Below, in pieces: positions 58,294 to 64,000 of a stretch of 64,000 nt of DNA. This DNA comes from Epiperipatus broadwayi. Lineage: Eukaryota > Onychophora > Udeonychophora > Euonychophora > Peripatidae. Within the stretch, counting starts at the first letter, position 1; each line of letters starts with the position of its first letter. The notes below the pieces were generated by a model. It was not told the origin of the DNA. It saw only the letters and a program-made list of their open reading frames with translations, and ran no database searches. Made by a program: the position numbers and the translations under genes. Where the stretch lies: assembly GCA_028023455.1 (NCBI GenBank), contig JAQFVV010000322.1, positions 436,001 through 500,000 of the forward strand, read 5' to 3'.

Positions 58294-59021
58294 TGTTGTG
58301 TATTTAAATGCAGGCACTCAGAATACCATCAAATAAATCAATAAATGAAATTTAAATAAGGACTGGATAATGTTGAAATATTATTAAAAGCGAAAAATTA
58401 TATCTATGCACTCCAACACAGTATATATAATTTACTTATGGTTGCCATCTCATGATGCATGTAGCAACTTGCTGCTTTCTGGATGGTTTTCTTTGGCCCC
58501 AGTTTCCAAACACTTTGGCTCCATTCATCAAACTAACAGAATTATTTGGCTTCATTCAACTGCTGCTCACAGTCACACTGGCTTCACACTAGAACATTGC
58601 CCCATCACTTAAGCTTCTTTCAGCTACTGTTCATTAAAATTTACCACCAACAGTTAACTTAATAAATCCACTGGAATCAGAACTATGTGCTTTGCTGCAC
58701 ATGCTATTTATTCACGCAGTTTGGCCTCCAGCAAGGTTCATGCTTGATTATTATCAAGTCTTTTTATCTTAGTCAGTTTCATTTCTATTATTAAATCCTA
58801 TGCAAAATTAATCATTAATTAAATCTTTTTACTTTTTTTTTTTTATTTAATTATACAACATTAGCTTTTCTTAAATTACTTTATCCAAATGTTCATTAAT
58901 TTTACTCTTATCAGTTAATGATCTAAAAAATATATATTCCTCTAATATATTTTCCTTACTTTTTCTGGATTACAAAATGATTTATAATTATTAAATTGCA
59001 ATGTACATATTTTTATAACCA
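58294..59021 (-). repeat. 3' LTR of the compact element
   Basis: 728 bp, matching 59534-60256. Shared words include 'ttgctgctttctggatgg', 'cagtttccaaacactttggc' and 'aaatccactgg'. The high-coordinate edge is next to the purine tract. Confidence 0.8.
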
Positions 59022-59040
59022 CGATATCTCCCTCCACTCC
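59022..59040 (-). promoter_or_regulatory. Polypurine tract of the compact element
   Basis: The plus strand is 'cgatatctccctccactcc' followed by ten A. On the minus strand it is purine-rich and abuts the LTR. Confidence 0.65.
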
Positions 59041-59533
59041 AAAAAAAAAAACCTTGTTCAGATTATTAAATGTAACCCTAAGAATTATTCAGACTCTTCT
59101 TTTCCCTCACCAGCTTGAGTGCTTTTTTCTCTCATTTGGAGAAACTGGGTTTTTCCTTGTTCTTCGGTTTGTGCATCTGGCAGTTCACTGTCTAAAGTTT
59201 GCCTTCCATTCCCTCCTTTTTCTTAATACTAATCTGGCAATGTGTCTTGATGGTCAGGAGTTAAAATGTTCACTCAGCTTGTTAATTATTTCTTTATATA
59301 TTATTCTGTCTGCTAGGAGTATGTCAAAAAATTTATTTATAATGTCAATGACTTAGTCCTAACATGAACATTAAACTGGCTTTCTCTTATTATCTTTAAT
59401 TCTGTGTAATAAAAAGAAATTTTTCTACTGCATGGTGTACTGACCTAGCAATATTTTCCCTATTATCCCTAAGATTGTTAACTTTTTAAACTTATTTGCT
59501 ATTCACAGGTTTGAGATGGTGACTGGGCCAACT

Positions 59534-60256
59534 TGTTGTGTATTCGAATGCAGACTCTCAGAAAATCAACAAATAAATCAATAAGTGAAATTTAGATAAG
59601 GACTGGATAATGATGAAATATTATTAATAATGAAAAGTTATTGATGCACACCAACACAGTATATATAATTCACTTATGGTTCCATTCCCATGATACACAT
59701 AACAGCTTGCTGCTTTCTGGATGGGTTACTTTGACCCCAGTTTCCAAACACTTTGGCTAGACTCCACAAACTAATGGAGTTCTTTGGCTTCATTCAGCAG
59801 CTGCTCACAATTCCACTGGCTCCACACTAGGGTGCTGCACTGTCATTTTCATTAAAATCTCCCACTAACAGTTCATTTAGTAAATCCACTGGTATCAGAA
59901 CTACACACTTTGCTGCACATGCTATTTATTCACACAATTTGGCCTCTGGCAATCTAGGATTCATGCTTGATTGTTATAAGTCTTGTTTTCCTCTTGGTGT
60001 TTTTAATTAGTAAGTTTCTCTTCTATTATTAAATCATACACAAAATTAATCATTAATTAAACCTTTTTACTTTCTTTCCAATTTAATTATATATGTTTGC
60101 TTTTCTTGAATTACTTTACCTATATGTTCATTAATTTTACTCATACCAGTTAGTGATCTAAAAAATATATATTTCTCTAATATATTTTCGTTCCTTGCTT
60201 TTTCTGGAGTACAAACTTATAATTATTGAATTGCAATGTACATATTTTTACAAACA
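59534..60256 (-). repeat. 5' LTR of the compact element
   Basis: 723 bp, with visible substitutions and small indels relative to its partner. This implies the insertion is old enough for the two LTRs to have diverged noticeably. Confidence 0.8.
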
Positions 60257-60329
60257 GGATAATTATCAACTATAATTTAAAACTTCGATTATGTCTCAAA
60301 CCCTCATGATTTTTCCTTATTTTTTTTAT

Positions 60330-61130
60330 ATTTTATATATTATTGTTTTTTAGGTAAATGGTTTAGGCAAGTATAAGTTCATTAATATTTATTTAGATTG
60401 GTTTAGAGATGAATATATTATGCATTATTCCTCTATTAATTAAAGGAAGAAAAAATATTAATGAAACAACAAATAAATATTTTTTTATTTAAGTTTTTGG
60501 ATCTGTGATTTTATTAAATGGATTTTTTTTAGGTCATTAGTAAACAGTAAGATATTATTATGATTTGATTGTATATGTTTTTTGGATATCAATAAAGTTG
60601 AGATTAATGGCCCCATTTCATTTTCGATTCCCATATGTTTTGGAAAATTTGAGATTTTTTGATAATAATTGTACAAAAATTTGGGTTAATGTTTATTATA
60701 AGATATTTGTTGAATTTAAGATTATATTTAATATTTAGAGTAATTATTAGAATTGTGGTTGGGGAAATGGTGGATGAAAACAATTAATAATAAGTAGATT
60801 ATTGGCATATTCTTCAGTTGGACATGTAGGATAAGTAATTGTTGCAATTATAATGAGAAATAGTGTTTGGGTAATTTATTTTATTTTATTATGAGAATAT
60901 TATTTAGAATTAATTTTTAATTAAAGGGAAATAGATATATTAATCAAATATTTATTTATTTCTTGAGATTTGAGAAATAAGTAATTTTTTTAAGAATATT
61001 GTCTCTTGATTGGTTTTTACCTTTCAGAGAGTTCTTTCCTAACATGATTGTCTTAAATTTATTGTTAAATGAAAGTGAGATTTTATCAGTTTTGATTATA
61101 TGAATAGTAATGTTAATTTGATTATATAAC
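60330..61130 (+). pseudogene. nad2: Nuclear copy of mitochondrial nad2 (NUMT)
   Basis: NADH dehydrogenase subunit 2 is legible on the plus strand. IGLEMNILCIIPLL at about 60396-60440 is followed by a KYFFI..VFGSVILLNGFFLG block with one in-frame TAA where Gln is usual. MAPFHFRFP lies near 60608-60635, RLLAYSSVGHVG near 60800-60835 (with TAA replacing the Trp codon), and a degraded GLPFREFFPN block near 61013-61045. Like the nad4 part it shows G-to-A decay. It begins shortly after the compact LTR element and fades out near 61130. Confidence 0.85.
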
Positions 61131-61139
61131 GAAGGTTGG

Positions 61140-64000
61140 TAGACTATGCAGGGGGTTCCCTCAAAAGGTATTTAGCAGCTCTCCAGAGAATGATTCCCAT
61201 TATTTTTGGATAATTCCTCATATATATAAATACCACAAGCAATAGTAAAAGATAAACTTCTGATAGAAGTTGCAGAAAGAAAAAAAAAGATGTTGATTCA
61301 GATATATAGTTTTAATCTGACAAAAAAAAAATAATTTAGTAGAATTTAAATCAGTATATGACTAAACTGTTATGTACTATATTCATTTTTAATAGCAGTA
61401 CTTTGAATAATTTTAATGTAGTGATAAAGTGATGGACTTGAGAGCTAAAGGTTTTTGAATGAAACTCAGACTGTGATGTCTGGTTCTCAAATATCACATA
61501 ATCCTTCAAACAACTAACCATTCAATTGTTTACATACTTGAGTGGCCATTTATAAATTAGTATGGCTAAAAAAAAAGATAAAAAGTTAAAGATAAGTTTA
61601 ATGATGATTACACAGGGCAATGTGTAAACCACAATTATATCCACATCCCATATATCACATATTGGTTCTTTAGTTTGATATTTTGATAATACTGTTTTTA
61701 ATTTTGACTGCAGTAAACTTTCCATTATGAAAAATTTCAATACTTTGTCAAATTATAAGTTCCATTATTTTCCTAATGAAAGCAATTGAAATTGCACCTT
61801 TTTAAAGTGATATTGAGAAAATCTTTATACTATATGCAAGTTTCATTTCTCCCATAAAAAACTTTCTCAAGTTCATCATAAAATATTTTTTAACAAGTTT
61901 ATTACTTTTGTTCAATCCAGAAAAAGTATGCTCTTACAATTGTAGATTTAATATCATCATTTCCAGAATACTGAAGACCATATTTTATTGATTTCATAAT
62001 TTAGCTGGTGTATTTTTGGGATGTTATAGAAAATCCATATCTTATTTTTATAGAATAAATTTAGCAGAAATATTTATCTTTTTTCACTATAATAGAATAT
62101 TTTAACCTTTAAACTCTTAAATGAAGCAATTACAAATTGAAGACTGCTGCATTTCTTGTCTAAAAAATATCAATACTTTTCAGTTTGATCTACATTCTTA
62201 AGTTGATAACTACTTGAATCAAAAGTTACTGAAGATTTTTTTTTCTTTCCTGCACCTGATTGTTTTTGTTTTTTTAACATTAATTATTCATTTTTGTTAA
62301 TCTTACATTCAAACATTAAGAATATTATATAGATCTTCATTTCAATTTACATGAATATTTCAATCATTATTAATATATGCTATATTGTTAGCTAATATTT
62401 GTTCATTTATCCAAGATTTGACTTAAACACAACATGCTTATTTTCAAAAATACATAATGGAATTTATTCCACTAATGAGATTTGTATGCCTCGCTAACAT
62501 GTTGCAGAATCTAACCACCAGGGCCATACAGCAGTACCATAGGTAGGGTCAACTACCAGCAGCACTGAATTTGAACCTGGCTAGCCGATTCCACAACACA
62601 AACTACACGACAATGCATCTGATGCTACTGTAGCAGAATTCTCTTTAGGCACAGGGTTAGGGAGATACAAGAGACTATATTCTAACTCACTATAGTGATA
62701 CTAATTCTGTCAGCAATAATATTTATAACAGTTCAATTTTAACTTTAATACTATATTTATCGAAGTGAGATATTATTAGGACTATGTGTTAAAATGAATA
62801 GACATGAGATGGCATACATATAATAAAACGTTCAAATTTAATTATGTAAATACAAACATGATTATAGAATATGGAACTGGTGTTTATTATTTCCGAGACT
62901 ATTATTATTTACAATTTGCCTTGAATTATTATTTACAGGCTGTTTACTATCTGACCGTCTGGGTATTAGCAAGTATGAGCTTTTATTATAATATCATGCC
63001 TACGAGATTATTGATGTCAATCACAATACGAGGTTTAAAGTTATAAATGATAATCTCAGTTGTGGACATACCAAGCTTATTTGCAATAAGTAAGACTACA
63101 TTTAATTTATGTATTATAAATAATTACTCTAGGGCAGAATTATTTAAGAGTGATTAATGCAAACAGTGGGAGGATGGAGTCATAAACATAATAAAATAAC
63201 ACATAAAGACATAGGGGTGTGTGGTACCCATAGAGATGCAATATGGTAAACTCAAGGTGTAGTACTTTGAAACTGAGGAGCCAATGGAGGATATATGAAA
63301 AGAAATGAAGTGCTGGCTTCGTTCCAAATGACCCTTTGAAGATGATCACATTAGCGTAATCGGGTGTAAGGGACCGTGCCTCTATTACTCCCTGATCGTG
63401 TGACAGGATCGAATACCCATGGGAACACTTCAATATGTCTGCTTACTGTGAAACAAAAGGATACCAGTAATCACTGTGTATCTGTTTAAGTTCCAAGGCT
63501 TGAAGAGGAAATATCACATCTCTAAATTGTAACACACATCGATAACATAAATATACTTATAACTTTTACTTTTAAACTCACGTTCTAATTTGATGACCCA
63601 TTCCCCAATATCCACAATCAATAATTTGAAACTTTTATTTACGCCCTCAAATAGCATTATGATCTGGTTTAATAGAATAAGTAAATCTTATCCAAGGCAA
63701 CAAAAGGGGTATTTAAATCATATTATACATTATTGCAATTTCTAAATAATATCTCTGCCACTCAGCTATTCATGGTACACTCGCATTGATAATTAATGAA
63801 GCAAAACACCAAATGTGTATTTATTAATATGTAAACAAGTTGTTATTTTATATCACTGAACATATTAATATATGGGAGACTAATATAACCATAAATAAAT
63901 TATTATGAAACATAACTAAAATCATAAAATATGGGAACATTTGGATCAGTATAATACACATTTGTGATTAAAGTAAGTTATTACAGATAATAAGGTTTGG
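61140..64000. other. AT-rich right end, no gene recognised
   Basis: The minus-strand frame 61522-61740 and the plus-strand frame 62804-63046 show no family features. A tRNA-like piece lies at 61411-61485. A less AT-rich island with a degenerate B box lies at 62500-62660, and another less AT-rich patch at 63150-63430 has no recognisable content. Confidence 0.4.
61411..61485 (+). repeat. tRNA-derived (SINE-like) fragment
   Basis: The sequence 'gtgatggacttgagagctaa' followed by 'aggtttttgaatgaaactca' resembles a decayed tRNA-Ser-like body: an A-box region, an anticodon-arm region with 'gacttgagag', and a damaged B box. No tail or target duplication was recognised. Confidence 0.35.

Larger units (their letters stand above)
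58294..60256 (-). mobile_element. Compact LTR retrotransposon (TRIM/LARD-like) within the NUMT
   Basis: Two collinear LTRs, 58294-59021 and 59534-60256, both starting 'tgttgtgtatt' and ending in CA on the plus strand, enclose only 512 bp. A purine tract (59022-59040, read on the minus strand as 'ggagtggagggagatatcg') adjoins the first. On the other side 'tggcccagtcacc' follows the second LTR as a possible primer-binding site. Together they fix a minus-strand orientation. The interior has no polymerase; a broken minus-strand frame is Lys/Arg-rich. The flanks are nad4/trnW on the left and nad2 on the right. Confidence 0.8.

Noticed and set aside
58406-58612. 68-codon open frame within the compact element
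   Set aside because: It lies entirely in an LTR and is not preserved in the partner LTR.
62500-62660. SINE with a B box (minus-strand GGTTCAAATTC at 62567-62577)
   Set aside because: The B box is plausible, but the A box is poor and no tail or second copy was seen, so it is mentioned only within the spacer entry.
63370-63430. tRNA B-box-like word 'ggatcgaatacc' and a surrounding less AT-rich patch
   Set aside because: No matching T stem, A box or anticodon arm could be drawn on either strand.
1-64000. CRISPR array, prokaryotic operon or phage-like system
   Set aside because: No regularly spaced short repeats, ribosome-binding sites or bacterial gene clusters were seen. Splice signals, LINEs and NUMTs show a eukaryotic nuclear sequence.

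Overview
This is a strongly AT-rich window from a metazoan nuclear genome, most likely an invertebrate. Three things point there: a long protein-coding exon bounded by GT-AG splice signals, a dense bed of decayed transposons typical of invertebrates (Ty3/Gypsy, RTE-like LINEs, a Penelope-like element with a GIY-YIG endonuclease, and hAT transposases), and nuclear copies of mitochondrial genes. I cannot name the species from sequence alone. Nothing bacterial, no operon and no CRISPR array is visible.

The only convincing host gene segment is a 3.93-kb exon at 24960-28890 (+). It encodes about 1310 residues of a large, mostly disordered, Asn/Ser/Lys/Asp/Glu-rich protein that I do not recognise. 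The other exons of this gene were not found. The flanking AT-rich DNA (about 22.4-25.0 and 28.9-30.8 kb) is probably intron.

Layout. 1-1.56 kb: Ty3/Gypsy remnant A (-). 1.57-4.05 kb: pieces of an RTE-like LINE (-). 4.06-4.98 kb: tandem plus inverted repeats. 6.12-9.0 kb: hAT transposase pseudogene (+), interrupted by a 955-bp TIR element with TA target duplication. 11.58-15.43 kb: Ty3/Gypsy element B (-) with both LTRs, its 5' LTR interrupted by a 401-bp long-TIR element. 15.6-17.6 kb: Penelope-like element (+). 18.5-22.4 kb: nearly full-length RTE-like LINE (-), interrupted by a 636-bp foldback element. 24.96-28.89 kb: host exon. 30.8-32.55 kb: two LINE fragments in opposite orientation. 33.6-35.3 kb: second hAT pseudogene (+). 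36.2-44.7 kb: Ty3/Gypsy element C (-), each LTR split by a further insertion (3.3 kb carrying a gag-only LTR element; 1.05 kb of GC-richer sequence). 45.9-47.7 and 53.7-54.9 kb: two copies of an unclassified repeat. 48.9-49.7 kb: LINE fragment (-). 50.65-51.72 kb: TIR element with 43-bp termini. 55.5-57.1 kb: CpG-rich unclassified block. 57.4-61.1 kb: mitochondrial-derived nad4, trnW and nad2 sequence, split by a compact LTR element with 725-bp LTRs and only 0.5 kb inside.

The genes do not act together as a pathway. The window is a host gene fragment embedded in layers of inactivated mobile elements, and the nesting gives their relative ages. All transposon reading frames carry stops and frameshifts. 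The less expected parts are the two long-TIR elements with 11-bp target duplications, the LTR element inside the mitochondrial insert, and the unidentified host exon.
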